Shown: positions 27,407 through 36,843, numbered from the stretch's first letter. The stretch: 64,000 nt of DNA from Alphaproteobacteria bacterium (GCA_018222605.1 JAAEZZ010000003.1:1-64000); one strand, 5' to 3'. The notes: generated from the sequence alone by a model not told the origin. Made by a program: numbers and translations.

Positions 27407-28525
27407 ATGACTGACACGCCTTTTGCCTCTGCCAAGCGTATTGTGGTGAAAACCGGTTCTGCCCTCGTGGCGGAGAAGGGCACCCCTCGCCATGCCTGGC
27501 TGGAGAAGCTGGCTGCAGACATTGTGACCCTGCGTCGGCGCGGTCTGGAAGTGATCCTCGTTTCCTCCGGCGCCGTTGCGCTGGGACGAGCCAGCCTCGG
27601 CAGTGCCGGCACAAGCCGTCTGGACCAGAAACAGGCCGCCGCTGCGATTGGCCAATTGCGGCTGATGTCTGCAATCGGCGGCGCGTTTGAACCGCATGGC
27701 GTCATCATCGGCCAAGCGCTGCTGACTCTGGGCGACACAGAGAATCGCCGCCGTTGGCTGAATGCCCGCGCCACGCTTGAGACACTGCTTGAGGCGGGCA
27801 CGGTTCCGGTCATCAATGAGAATGACACCGTGGCAACAGACGAGATCCGCTATGGCGACAATGATCGTCTTGCTGCCCGTGTTGCGCAGATGATGGGGGC
27901 GGACGTGCTGGTCCTGCTGTCGGATATTGACGGCCTCTACACCGCTGACCCGCGCAGCCATCCGGATGCGACGCATATCCCCCACCTCACCGAACTGACG
28001 GGCGAGCATGATGCCATGGCCACAGGCGCGAATGCCGAGGCTGGCGTTGGCTCTGGCGGTATGACAACGAAGCTCGCCGCTGCCCGTATCGCCCACGCAG
28101 CAGGCTGCTCCACACTGATCACAATCGGCAACCGCGAGCATCCCCTCCTCTCTATTGAGAATGGCGCGCGCTGCACGCTGATTTCCGCCGCCACCACCCC
28201 CGCCAATGCCCGCGCCGCCTGGCTGGCTGGCCATCTGACGCCCGAAGGTTCAATCACCCTGGACGAGGGCGCAGCCAAGGCGCTGCGCGGCGGGGCGAGC
28301 CTGCTGGCCGTCGGCATCACAGGCGTGACCGGCAGCTTTGAGCGCGGCGCAGCTGTCGCTCTCAATGCCCCCTCAGGCCAGACGATTGGGAAGGGCGTCA
28401 CCGCCTACAGTTCATTCGAAATCCAGCGCGTCATCGGGCGCCACAGCGAAGAGGTGGAAGCCATTCTCGGCTATCGCGGCCGCCCGGCAATCATCCACCG
28501 CGACGATATGGTTCTGGTTAGGTAA
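27407..28525 (+). CDS. proB: Glutamate 5-kinase
   Basis: 372 residues from the ATG at 27407; the track start adds sequence antisense to the zinc-ribbon gene. The amino-acid kinase domain shows RIVVKTGSALV, VSSGAVALGRASLG, PVINENDTVATDEIRYGDND and LLSDIDGLYT, all typical of ProB, then GSGGMTTKLAAARIA. A C-terminal PUA domain follows (about 275-365). It phosphorylates L-glutamate in the first step to proline. proB next to obgE is a common arrangement. Feedback inhibition by proline is general for the family. Confidence 0.96.
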   Translation: MTDTPFASAKRIVVKTGSALVAEKGTPRHAWLEKLAADIVTLRRRGLEVILVSSGAVALGRASLGSAGTSRLDQKQAAAAIGQLRLMSAIGGAFEPHGVIIGQALLTLGDTENRRRWLNARATLETLLEAGTVPVINENDTVATDEIRYGDNDRLAARVAQMMGADVLVLLSDIDGLYTADPRSHPDATHIPHLTELTGEHDAMATGANAEAGVGSGGMTTKLAAARIAHAAGCSTLITIGNREHPLLSIENGARCTLISAATTPANARAAWLAGHLTPEGSITLDEGAAKALRGGASLLAVGITGVTGSFERGAAVALNAPSGQTIGKGVTAYSSFEIQRVIGRHSEEVEAILGYRGRPAIIHRDDMVLVR

Positions 28526-28534
28526 CCTGCCGCC

Positions 28535-28999
28535 ATGGCCCGTTTTCGCCTTGCGACACCAGAAGATATCAGGGCCCTTACCGCGCTGGAAAGCAGCTTT
28601 CCACCGGAGGACCGTTTCTCCGCCCGAACCTGGCGACGTCTGCTGAAAGGCAATTCCGCGGTGCTGGTCAGCGACTCAGGCGAAACCCTGACCAGCGCAG
28701 CGGTTCTCCTGTTCCGCAAAGGCGCCCAGATTGCCCGTCTCTACTCGATAACCGTTGCAGAGGCGGTACGCGGCACCGGGCTCTCTTCTGCACTGCTGTC
28801 AGAATGCGAAGACATTTCAAGGCAGAGAGGCTGCAGCCATATGCGCCTTGAAGTGCGCGCAACCAATTCCCGTGCAATACGTCTTTACGAGAGGCACGGA
28901 TATCGCGTAATGGCGCGCGCCGCAGCGTATTATCCGGATGGGGAAGACGCACTTAGAATGGAGAAGCCGCTGACCGGCCTCTCAAGAGAGGAAACATGA
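28535..28999 (+). CDS. GNAT-family N-acetyltransferase (RimI-like)
   Basis: 154 residues. Acetyl-CoA-binding motif at RLYSITVAEAVRGTGLSSALL and the closing motif RLEVRATNSRAIRLYERHGYRV. The stop overlaps the start of the RimK-like gene (ATGA at 28996-28999), so the two are translationally coupled. The GNAT plus RLAN/ATP-grasp pairing is known from comparative surveys of ATP-grasp peptide-ligase systems, where the GNAT is thought to acetylate the peptide or amine product. The target here is unknown. Confidence 0.88.
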   Translation: MARFRLATPEDIRALTALESSFPPEDRFSARTWRRLLKGNSAVLVSDSGETLTSAAVLLFRKGAQIARLYSITVAEAVRGTGLSSALLSECEDISRQRGCSHMRLEVRATNSRAIRLYERHGYRVMARAAAYYPDGEDALRMEKPLTGLSREET

Positions 29000-30465
29000 C
29001 CGATTGGGTCGTACTCGTAGAATCCGCCAATGACATCAGCCAGGCGGAAACTCCCCACAAGGTGCTGAAAGTCTCTGACTACATCACCAAGCCTGCCCTG
29101 TTCTCAGGCCGGCGTCCCTATATTCTGAACCTCTGCCGGTCCTATGGCTATCAGTCGGAAGGCTATTATGCCTCTCTTCTGGCAGAGGCGCGCGGCCACC
29201 GCGTCAGTCCCAGCGTGCAGACCATGGTCGAGCTATCCGCCAAGGGCCTCTACAAGCATGCCCTGCCCGACCTTGGCGAACGCCTGAGTGAAGCCCGCGC
29301 AAAAGGTGCCGAAGAGATCGAGAGCCTGTTCGTTGCTTTTTCGAAACCGGAAACGGCGGGCTATGAAAAGCTTGCCCGCGAAGTGTCCGACTGGTTCCGC
29401 GTGCCTGCCCTGGAGGTGGAATTTGACGCCACTGCGCCGCATGGCATTGGACGTGTCCGGATGGTTCCGCCGCAGAAGCTGAAAGGCGCACGCCGGGATT
29501 TCTTCCTGGAATCGATGGCCAGCTACACCAGCGGCCGCATCAGCGAGCCCAAGACAAAGGCCCCGGCCAAATGGGCCCTCGCCGTGCTAGTTGACCCACA
29601 GGAAAAGACGGCGCCCTCCAAGCCTGCCTCCATCAAACGCCTCGCTGATGTTGCCGCCAAGATGGGCGTAGAAGTCGAGACGATCGAACCATCAGACCTG
29701 ACCAGCCTTGCCGAGTTCGACGCGCTCTTCATTCGCGCCACGACACAGATCGACAATTACACTTACAAATTCGCCCGCCGCGCCGAGCAGGAAGGCATGC
29801 CCGTCATTGATGACACGCATTCCATGATCCGCTGCACAAATAAGGTGTACCTGAAAGAGATCCTGGAAAAGGCGGGCCTGCCCATTCCGCGCACGGAAAT
29901 CCTCGACGAGAAAAGTGACCTCGCCGCCGTGTTCGAAAAGCTCGGCACACCCGTCGTATTGAAGACACCGGACGGTTCCTTCGGCACGAACATGGTGAAG
30001 GCCAGAACATTTGAGGAATTGCGCGACGGCGCGAAAAAGATGTTCAAAGACACAGCCCTGATCATCGCGCAGGAATTCGTGCCGACCAAATATGACTGGC
30101 GCATCGGCGTACTCAATGGCGAACCGCTCTATGCTTGCCAATATCGTATGGCACGCGGCCATTGGCAGATCGTGAAGCATGGCCCTGATGGCAAGACAAC
30201 AGAAGGCGGCTTCGCCACCTTTGCGGTAGAAGACGTGCCCCCCGCCGTGGTGGACGCTGCCGTACGTGGTGCACGTCTGATCGGCGACGGCCTGTATGGT
30301 GTCGATCTGAAAGAGACGGACAAGGGCGTCGTGATCATCGAGATCAATGATAATCCGTCAATTGATCATGATGTCGAAGGCGCCTTGCTGAAAGACGAGT
30401 TGTGGCGTCGCATCATTTCCTGGTTTTCGACCCGGCTGGAACAACGCATGGGCCGCGTGTCCTGA
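28996..30465 (+). CDS. RLAN-domain RimK-like ATP-grasp ligase
   Basis: 489 residues with two parts. Residues 1 to about 200 are the RLAN (RimK-like ATP-grasp N-terminal) domain (WVVLVESANDIS, KPALFSGRRPYILNLCRSYGYQSEGYY). The C-terminal part is ATP-grasp: NYTYKFARRAEQEGMPVIDDTHSMIRCTNKVYLKEIL, PVVLKTPDGSFGTNMVK, VPTKYDWRIGVL and the metal-binding end IIEINDNPSIDHDVEG. ATP-grasp ligases of this group add an amino acid (often Glu) to a protein or peptide. It is coupled to the GNAT gene and convergent with the acyl-CoA synthetase three bases away. The amino-acid substrate is unknown. Confidence 0.88.
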   Translation: MTDWVVLVESANDISQAETPHKVLKVSDYITKPALFSGRRPYILNLCRSYGYQSEGYYASLLAEARGHRVSPSVQTMVELSAKGLYKHALPDLGERLSEARAKGAEEIESLFVAFSKPETAGYEKLAREVSDWFRVPALEVEFDATAPHGIGRVRMVPPQKLKGARRDFFLESMASYTSGRISEPKTKAPAKWALAVLVDPQEKTAPSKPASIKRLADVAAKMGVEVETIEPSDLTSLAEFDALFIRATTQIDNYTYKFARRAEQEGMPVIDDTHSMIRCTNKVYLKEILEKAGLPIPRTEILDEKSDLAAVFEKLGTPVVLKTPDGSFGTNMVKARTFEELRDGAKKMFKDTALIIAQEFVPTKYDWRIGVLNGEPLYACQYRMARGHWQIVKHGPDGKTTEGGFATFAVEDVPPAVVDAAVRGARLIGDGLYGVDLKETDKGVVIIEINDNPSIDHDVEGALLKDELWRRIISWFSTRLEQRMGRVS

Positions 30466-30468
30466 CAC

Positions 30469-32292
30469 CTAGAAACGGAATGCCCCGGAGATGAGGGATT
30501 CATAGCGGTCCTGCGTGAACGGAACATATTGGCGCTTGTCCGGATGGTACATCCAGATCGGGTCATCCACCTTGTCAGGATCGTACCCCTCTTTGACCAG
30601 CTCCACTTTCCGGAACTTGAATGTCCCGGTTGTCTTCGCCTCTCGCTGGATACGCAGGAAGATAGGGATCGCATAGGCCGGCAAATTCTGTGACAGCTCG
30701 TAATACAGGCTTTCAAAGTCCAGGTCGCCATCCAGCGTGATGGCAGCCATGCCGGCTTTTCCATCCGCCCCCGGAATGGGAACGCCGTACGCATTTGCCG
30801 TCGCAATTCCCTTCACATGAGACAGCGCATCGCTGACTTCATTTGTGGAGACATTCTCGCCTTTCCAGCGATACGTGTCACCAATGCGGTCAATGAAATA
30901 GATATATCCGTTCTCGTCCTTGCGCATGATGTCGCCAGTTCGGAACCAGGAATCTCCCTTCTCGAAGACATCGTGCAGAATTTTCTTCTCGGTCGCGTTC
31001 TTGTCGTGATACCCTTCGAACCGGTTATCCTTGGTGCCAATCCGGCCCAGAACTTCCCCCGGCTCGCCCGGTTCGGCGCGGACAATAAAACCGTCATCCC
31101 CGCGTACGGGCTGTTCGGACTCCACATCAAACTGGACAAAGGCGACATGGTCGAACTTCCAGTCCAGCCATTTCGGAATGCGCCCGACAGCACCGACCGT
31201 GCCGTCAAAGCTCAGCATGTTCACATTCCCCTCTGTCGCGCTGTAGAACTCGCACAACTGAGGGATATTGAACCGCTCACGGAATTCATTCCAGATTTCT
31301 GCCCGCAAGCCATTGCCAAAGCCTGTGCGGATGCGGTGTGCACGTTCCTTTGGGTGTGGCGGCTGATTCAGCAGATACCGGCACAACTCGCCGATATAGA
31401 CAATCGTGGTGGCCCCATAATCGTGGACATCATCCCAGAACGCCGTCGCAGAGAACTTTCGGCGCAGGATAACGCTCGCGCCTGTCATCATGGCGACGCC
31501 GATGCCGCATATACCGCCCGTCCCGTGATACAACGGAAGCGTGAGATACACCCGATCGCGAGCAGATGTCTGGCATGGCGCAATGAAGGTGCGCAGCATG
31601 GTCTGCAGACGTGAATTTGTGACCCGCGCCGCTTTGGGCAAACCCGTTGTGCCGGACGTGTAGAGATACAGGCAGAGATCCTTGCCACGCAGGTCGGCGC
31701 GATGCTCGCGGCCGGGCCGTGTCGCCGGCATGTCTGCCAGAACGGTTTCAAAATTCTCGCCATAGGCACCGCCCAGAGACCAGATCTCCGGCGCGCCCTC
31801 AAGATTGGGATGGACCGCCTCAATCGAGGTATCCTGCTCGGCGCCCGTAATGATGTGTTTGGCTTCAACAATATTGATGCAGTGGCTAAGCCCCTCACCT
31901 TCAAGATGATGGTTCACCAGCGCCGTCACGACGCCGATCTTGGCCAGCCCCACCCAGATGGAAACATATTCCGGCCGGTTCTCCATGAACAAGGCGACGC
32001 AGTCTCCGGGCTTCAAACCCTGCTTCAGCCCCCAATGCGCAACACGGTTCGCCAATGCGTCAAACTCGGCATAGGTAGACAGCCGGTCTTCGAAGCGGAA
32101 TGCAACCTTATCGGAATGCTTGTCGACGCTGTCTTCGAAATCGTCCGCGACCAATTGCTGCGAGTCCGGGCTGATCGAACCGGTCAGCTTGATCATCCTG
32201 TAGACGCACAAAAGGAAGTCGAGATCCTTCCGCATGGCGGAAAAGGAGTCGTATTTGGGCAGATATTTCTGAAGAGAAGCAGCATTAACCAT
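30469..32292 (-). CDS. Long-chain acyl-CoA synthetase (FATP-like AMP-binding enzyme)
   Basis: 607 residues. AMP-binding motifs: the P-loop-like YTSGTTGLPKAARVTN, STGTEG-type motif YSATEGNV, and the hinge region GDTYRWKGENVSTNEV. The length and order match fatty-acid-transport-protein-like long-chain or very-long-chain acyl-CoA synthetases. It activates fatty or bile-type acids with ATP and CoA for lipid synthesis or beta-oxidation. The gene is convergent with the RimK-like gene (three bases apart) and divergent from tesB, with about 135 bases between the two starts, a region that must hold both promoters. An opposite role pair (activation and hydrolysis of acyl-CoA) is thus encoded divergently. 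Confidence 0.92.
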   Translation of the reverse strand: MVNAASLQKYLPKYDSFSAMRKDLDFLLCVYRMIKLTGSISPDSQQLVADDFEDSVDKHSDKVAFRFEDRLSTYAEFDALANRVAHWGLKQGLKPGDCVALFMENRPEYVSIWVGLAKIGVVTALVNHHLEGEGLSHCINIVEAKHIITGAEQDTSIEAVHPNLEGAPEIWSLGGAYGENFETVLADMPATRPGREHRADLRGKDLCLYLYTSGTTGLPKAARVTNSRLQTMLRTFIAPCQTSARDRVYLTLPLYHGTGGICGIGVAMMTGASVILRRKFSATAFWDDVHDYGATTIVYIGELCRYLLNQPPHPKERAHRIRTGFGNGLRAEIWNEFRERFNIPQLCEFYSATEGNVNMLSFDGTVGAVGRIPKWLDWKFDHVAFVQFDVESEQPVRGDDGFIVRAEPGEPGEVLGRIGTKDNRFEGYHDKNATEKKILHDVFEKGDSWFRTGDIMRKDENGYIYFIDRIGDTYRWKGENVSTNEVSDALSHVKGIATANAYGVPIPGADGKAGMAAITLDGDLDFESLYYELSQNLPAYAIPIFLRIQREAKTTGTFKFRKVELVKEGYDPDKVDDPIWMYHPDKRQYVPFTQDRYESLISGAFRF

Positions 32293-32427
32293 GATGCCGG
32301 TATAGCTTCAGGTAGTGAATATGTCGTGACCACGCCGCGGAAAACTGAAGGTTTTCTGATAAATGCGTGGTTTGCATCCACCCTGTCGCCTGCTAATCGC
32401 TGCGAAGCATATTCGGAGACCATAATA

Positions 32428-33303
32428 ATGACAGACCCCGTCGGCGACTTGCTGAACCTGCTCGATATCGAACGCTTGGAACTGGACCTCTTCCGGGGCC
32501 AAAGCCCGGATGAGCGCGCCAGCCAACGCGTCTTCGGTGGCCAGGTTATCGCCCAGTCGCTGGTCGCGGCCTATCGCACGGTGCCCGAGGACAGGCTCTG
32601 CCACTCCCTGCACGCCTATTTCATCCGTCCGGGCGACCCGAAAGTGCCGATTATTTATCAGGTGGACCATGCACGCGACGGCGGCAGCTTCACTACGCGC
32701 CGGGTCGTCGCCATCCAGCATGGCAAACAAATATTCAACATGGCCGCCAGCTTCCAGACCAATGAAGACAGCTGGGAGCACCAGCATGACATGCCGGACG
32801 TGCCAGGCCCGGAAGGCCTGAAAAGCCTGCGCGAACGCCGCGTGGAGATCGTCGATGCGCTGCCTGAAGCCATGCGGGAAGAATTCACGCGGGAGCGCGA
32901 CATCGAGATCCGCGAGGTTGAGCCGCTGGACTTGTTGCGCCCGGAACCGTCCAGCGACCGTCACCATGTCTGGTTTCGCGTTTCCCGGCCGGTGGATGTC
33001 TCTCCGGCCCTGCATCACTGCCTGCTGGCCTACGCATCCGACATGAACCTTCTCAGCTCTTGCTACCGGCCGCACGGGATCACCTGGCTGCACCACAGAA
33101 AGCTCATGTCGGCGAGCCTGGATCACGCCATGTGGCTGCACGGGCCCATCCAGTTTGACGAATGGCACCTCTATTCCATGGATAGCCCCTTTGCCGGCAA
33201 GGGCCGCGGCTTAAATCGCGGCCAGATCTTTAACCAGTCCGGCCAGCTTGTTGCGAGTGTTGCACAAGAGGGTCTCGTACGTCGTCTTCAGCCAAAACCC
33301 TGA
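32428..33303 (+). CDS. tesB: Acyl-CoA thioesterase II
   Basis: 291 residues from the ATG at 32428; the huge N-terminal extension in the track is antisense to the synthetase gene. The double hot-dog fold is clear: FRGQSPDERASQRVFGGQVIAQSL, HSLHAYFIRPGDP, RDGGSFTTRRVVAIQHGK, then HHCLLAYASDMNLL and the C-terminal DHAMWLHGPIQFDEWHLYSMDSP with RGLNRGQIFNQSGQLVASVAQEGL. Catalytic Asp/Thr/Gln residues of TesB are in these stretches. It hydrolyses medium- and long-chain acyl-CoA in the cytoplasm. Last chromosomal-type gene before tRNA-Pro and the island. Confidence 0.96.
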   Translation: MTDPVGDLLNLLDIERLELDLFRGQSPDERASQRVFGGQVIAQSLVAAYRTVPEDRLCHSLHAYFIRPGDPKVPIIYQVDHARDGGSFTTRRVVAIQHGKQIFNMAASFQTNEDSWEHQHDMPDVPGPEGLKSLRERRVEIVDALPEAMREEFTRERDIEIREVEPLDLLRPEPSSDRHHVWFRVSRPVDVSPALHHCLLAYASDMNLLSSCYRPHGITWLHHRKLMSASLDHAMWLHGPIQFDEWHLYSMDSPFAGKGRGLNRGQIFNQSGQLVASVAQEGLVRRLQPKP

Positions 33304-33357
33304 TATTACCGCTGAAAGGGGCTTGCGCCCTCGCGCGACCCCATTATTACGGGAGTC

Positions 33358-33434
<77 letters not shown>

Positions 33435-33638
33435 TTTTCTCAGCGGGCAATACGCCCGTACTTGTTGGGATTATCCTTTAAATACCAGCCTCTCCACGCG
33501 AAACCCCCACCCTGTCGCTTTGCGGCCAAATCGGACAAAGCCGGACAAATTCCGACTTCCCGAGGTGGCTCAGGGGTGGCTTGGGTGGCACAAGGCTTGA
33601 AAGCCACCGTCTTCAGACTCGAAAGAGAGCAAGAAGAC

Positions 33639-35060
33639 ATGGCCAATAACAGACTCAAACTCACCCAAACCAATGTTCAGCGCCTTATCAGGGAGCATGA
33701 CGGGACGAAAAAGGTGCGCCACTGGGACACTGAGGTCCCAAAGCTGTTTTTGGCCATCACGCCGAATGGCTGTGCAGCCTACAAGCTCCAGATCGTGAAA
33801 CCCGACGGCAGCAAGACAGACGCGAAACTGATCGCAGCAAACGAAGGCTCTCCGGAACTCGCTCGCGTTATGGCCATGAAAGAATTAGGCCGGATGGCGC
33901 TGGGAGAAGCAGACCTGGTCACCCGCAAGCGGATAACCAAGGAAGAGGCCGAGAAAGAAAAGGCTTCTACATTCGCCGCCCTCTCCTCCCGCTTCATGAC
34001 AACGCCAGAGAAATCCCCACCCCGGATCAAACAGCGCACCTATGATGAACGCGAACGGCTCCTTCGGGTTCACATCTTGCCGATACTGGGGGAGCAACCA
34101 TTCCGGCAAATCTGCAGACCCCGGGTGCGCGAACTTGTGCGTGCGATCCAGGCCGAGGCAGCCAAACATCCCCGCGCGAGGGAAGGAACCAATCCTGGCG
34201 CAAAACTCGCCAATGAATGCCAGGGCGTTATCCGTGCGGTATTCAACTGGGCCATTGAAGAAGAACTGACAGATGTGAACCCAGCCACCTTCCGGAAACT
34301 GTTCAAGGACACACCCGACAAGCGCTCCCAGATGCCTGATGGGGCGCTGAAACTTATGTGGAACGCACTCAGGGCAGAAATGCAGACAGACGATGAACGA
34401 CACGGCTGGGGGTCCGCACTGACTATCATGCTGCATGCCCTCACCTTGCAAAGGCCAGCCGAGATCGTTGCTGCCAGGCGAGACCAGTTCGACTGGACAC
34501 CCGGAAAAGAGATGTGGTGCATCCCCGCCGGGCAGACAAAAACGAACGAGGTCTACGACGTACCCCTGTCACCTCAGGCCGCCTCTCTATTCCGCGAGGC
34601 TCTTTCGAAGCACAATTCGCCATGGGTGTTTCCGAACAAGGCTGGCGATGACCACATTCGTCACGATGGCCCGAAGCAGCGCTGGATGAGGGTACGAAAT
34701 AAATTCGTCACGGAGGCCCGTAAAATTGACGAGACCTGCCCGCTCGACGGCGTTCAACTCTACGACTGCCGACGCCTCGGCCGGACACTTTTGGTGCGAG
34801 AGCTCGGCGTGTCACCCGCGATCGCCGAAGCGTGTATCAACCACGCGCCCGACCGATCAATGCGCACGCGTTATGATGTGGGAGAGAGTATAGAAGATGT
34901 CCGCCAGGCGATGGAACTTTGGGGTGATGAAGTAGAACGGCTTGTGGGTAATCTTTCGTCGAAAGGCGGTATTGGTCTGCCCCACCGGAGTGGTCCACCA
35001 GATTTATTAGCCCGGCGGTTTCCACGTAGCGGCGTTCATGCCGCTACCTCCCCACAGTAA
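33639..35060 (+). CDS. Tyrosine-type site-specific integrase
   Basis: I chose the ATG at 33639 (MANNRLKLTQTNVQRLI). The N-terminal arm domain is followed by the SAM-like DNA-binding domain (TYDERERLLRVHILPILGEQPF). The catalytic domain has TLQRPAEIVAARRDQF (box I Arg), GQTKTNEVYDVPLS, LYDCRRLGRTLLVRELG (box II; His usually found before the DxRR is Tyr here) and the tyrosine in RTRYDV. The end (RMELWGDEVERLVGNL-like) is close to normal. The last 29 or so codons read into the IS3 element, so the natural C-terminus was replaced or slightly cut. Located at tRNA-Pro: it probably integrated the island. Confidence 0.88.
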   Translation: MANNRLKLTQTNVQRLIREHDGTKKVRHWDTEVPKLFLAITPNGCAAYKLQIVKPDGSKTDAKLIAANEGSPELARVMAMKELGRMALGEADLVTRKRITKEEAEKEKASTFAALSSRFMTTPEKSPPRIKQRTYDERERLLRVHILPILGEQPFRQICRPRVRELVRAIQAEAAKHPRAREGTNPGAKLANECQGVIRAVFNWAIEEELTDVNPATFRKLFKDTPDKRSQMPDGALKLMWNALRAEMQTDDERHGWGSALTIMLHALTLQRPAEIVAARRDQFDWTPGKEMWCIPAGQTKTNEVYDVPLSPQAASLFREALSKHNSPWVFPNKAGDDHIRHDGPKQRWMRVRNKFVTEARKIDETCPLDGVQLYDCRRLGRTLLVRELGVSPAIAEACINHAPDRSMRTRYDVGESIEDVRQAMELWGDEVERLVGNLSSKGGIGLPHRSGPPDLLARRFPRSGVHAATSPQ

Positions 35061-35866
35061 GGCGGTATGAACGCCGCGGGCAAGATGGCTTGTGGCGCGG
35101 GCGGTCGGTAGCCCAGAGAAGAGTGCGGACGCGCGGTGTTGTAATGCCACCGCCAGGTCTCGATCAGGACTTTCGCCTCCCTGAGATCATAGAAGATTTC
35201 CCTCGCCAACAACTCGTCTCTGAGCTTGGAGTTGAAGCTCTCGCAGTATCCATTCTCCCAAGGCGAACCGGGTTCGATATAGAGCGTCTTCACGCCGATC
35301 CGGCCAAGCCACTCGCGCAGGGCCGTGGCGATGAACTCGGGGCCATTGTCGGAACGGATATGCTCCGGCGGGCCATGATGCACGAACAGTTCGCCCAGCG
35401 TGTCTAGGACATCGCGGGAGTTGAGCTTGCGTTCGACACGAATGGCGAGGCATTCGCGAGTGAACTCATCAATCACACACAGCATGCGGAACACCTTGCC
35501 GTCATGCGTGCGGTCCTGAACGAAGTCATAGGACCAGACATGGCCCTTGTGCATCGGCCTCAGCCGGATGCAGGAGCCGTCATTCAGCCAGAGACGGCCT
35601 CTCTTTGGTTGTTTCATTGGCACTTTCAGCCCTTCACGCCGCCAGATGCGATACACCCGCTTCTCGTTCACATGCCAGCCATCCCGTCTCAGCAGGGCCG
35701 TGATCCGGCGGTAGCCATACCGGCCGAACCGTTCAGCCAGGGCGATGATGGCCGCTGTCAGCACATCCTCGTCCTGGCGTGGCACACGCGGCTTGCGCTG
35801 GGTGGAACGGTGCTGGCCGATCACGCGGCAGGCCCGGCGCTCGGTTGCGCCGAGTGTCTCCACCAC
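35036..35866 (-). CDS. IS3-family transposase OrfB (DDE catalytic part)
   Basis: 276 residues from the first Met; the fused OrfAB adds VLSPSRKREAVDHV in front. DDE integrase core: VWSYDFVQDRTHDGK (first D), FTREC, EHIRSDNGPEF (second D) and PGSPWENGYCESFNSKLRDELL (E), then YNTARPHSSLGYRPPAP. All catalytic residues are present, so the element may still move. It is translated mostly as a fusion with OrfA via a -1 shift. Confidence 0.96.
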   Translation of the reverse strand: MVETLGATERRACRVIGQHRSTQRKPRVPRQDEDVLTAAIIALAERFGRYGYRRITALLRRDGWHVNEKRVYRIWRREGLKVPMKQPKRGRLWLNDGSCIRLRPMHKGHVWSYDFVQDRTHDGKVFRMLCVIDEFTRECLAIRVERKLNSRDVLDTLGELFVHHGPPEHIRSDNGPEFIATALREWLGRIGVKTLYIEPGSPWENGYCESFNSKLRDELLAREIFYDLREAKVLIETWRWHYNTARPHSSLGYRPPAPQAILPAAFIPPYCGEVAA

Positions 35867-35898
35867 ATGATCGACCGCCTCGCGCTTGCGTGAAGGGC

Positions 35899-36174
35899 TC
35901 AGAACTTTCCCTTGATGACTTCCTGCAGGATCTGGTTGTCGAGGGTCAGATCAGAAATGGCGCGACGCAGCCGCGCATTCTCCTTCTCGATCTCCTTCAG
36001 CCGTTTGGCCTGGCCAACCTGCAGCCCGCCATACTCCTTGCGCCACCGATAGTATGTCTGTTCCGTCACCCCGATCGAACGCACGGCCTGACCCGTCGTC
36101 TCACCCCGCGCGAGGCGGACCTCCACCTCCCGCAGCTTCGCTATGATCTCTTCAGGCGTTGATCTCTTGCCCAT
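35899..36174 (-). CDS. IS3-family transposase OrfA
   Basis: 91 residues. A helix-turn-helix at GETTGQAVRSIGVTEQTYYRWRKEYG and a leucine-zipper-like coiled coil (LKEIEKENARLRRAISDLTLDNQILQEVI). It binds the element's ends. OrfB lies downstream in the -1 frame, reached by slippage at 35905-35911 just before this stop. Start ATG 36174. Confidence 0.95.
   Translation of the reverse strand: MGKRSTPEEIIAKLREVEVRLARGETTGQAVRSIGVTEQTYYRWRKEYGGLQVGQAKRLKEIEKENARLRRAISDLTLDNQILQEVIKGKF
35905..35911 (-). other. Programmed -1 ribosomal frameshift site of the IS3 element
   Basis: On the minus strand the zero frame reads AAG GGA AAG TTC TGA, giving a canonical slippery heptamer G_GGA_AAG two codons before the OrfA stop. 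Slipping back one base yields GTT CTG AGC CCT, the start of the known OrfB linker (VLSP). The position and frame fit the IS3-family rule. Confidence 0.75.
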
Positions 36175-36388
36175 GTCTCAGCTCCATATCTGAAGCCGGA
36201 ACTAACTCAAATAATGGACCACTTTCGTGGGGGCAGACCACCCCGCTAAATCCGCGACCGAAGCTTTCGATCGCTGTATTGCCGCTCGGATGGCGTGCGT
36301 GGTCGTGGCGCATTCATGTAAAATTTGTCCCATGGCGTTTTCCTCCATGACGGATCACTGCATAACGTGATTCCACCACTCTGCGGGA

Positions 36389-36790
36389 CTAAACAGCCTT
36401 TCTCAAGAGGGCCTTCAGCTTGGCGAAGGCCTTTTCGATCGGGTTGAAGTCGGGGCTGTAGGGCGGCAGAAACACGAGTTCGGCCCCTACAGCCTTGATC
36501 AGTTCACGTGCTTTCGTCCCCTTATGGCTTGAGAGATTGTCCAGAATCACTGTGTCGCCGAGCTTGAGGGCCGGCGCGAGGAACTGCTCGACCCACGCGG
36601 TGAAGGCCTCGCCATTGATGGGCCCGTCGAAAACGCAGGGCGCGACCATCCCGCTGGTGCGAAGGCCTGCCACCAGCGTCGAGGTCTTCCAGTGCCCGAA
36701 TGGCACGCTCATGCGCAGCCGCTCGCCACGCCGGCAGCGGCCATGGGTGCGTGCCATGTTCGTTGAGGCCCAGGTTTCATCGACGAACAC
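36389..36790 (-). CDS. IS630-family transposase, DDE frame
   Basis: DDE_3-type catalytic part: FVDETWASTN (first D and E), TVILDNLSSHKG (second D) and PPYSPDFNPIEKAFAKLK (last acidic residue). The frame is open upstream of the first Met to the A7 run, so the natural product is the -1 fusion with the 36844-37230 frame. Catalytic residues are intact. Confidence 0.92.
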   Translation of the reverse strand: MFVDETWASTNMARTHGRCRRGERLRMSVPFGHWKTSTLVAGLRTSGMVAPCVFDGPINGEAFTAWVEQFLAPALKLGDTVILDNLSSHKGTKARELIKAVGAELVFLPPYSPDFNPIEKAFAKLKALLRKAV

Positions 36791-36843
36791 CAGGCGGTCC
36801 GGATCAAGAACGGGCTGGGCTTCGAACCACGCCTCGCGCCGGA

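Larger units (their letters stand above)
34973..36240 (-). mobile_element. IS3-family insertion sequence, apparently complete
   Basis: About 1268 bases between imperfect inverted ends: the left end reads TGGTCTGCCCCACCGGAGTG and the right end, reversed, reads TGGTCTGCCCCCACGAAAGT; both continue as GGTCCA. It contains OrfA and OrfB with a G_GGA_AAG slippery site. I see no clear direct repeat just outside the ends (left GCGGTAT, right CCCCGCT), so it may have been rearranged after insertion. It interrupts the 3' end of the integrase gene. Confidence 0.85.

Noticed and set aside
30817-31614. 265-codon plus-strand ORF
   Set aside because: Antisense to the acyl-CoA synthetase; no domain.
31702-32427. 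N-terminal extension of the thioesterase ORF
   Set aside because: Antisense to the acyl-CoA synthetase; the TesB fold begins exactly at ATG 32428.
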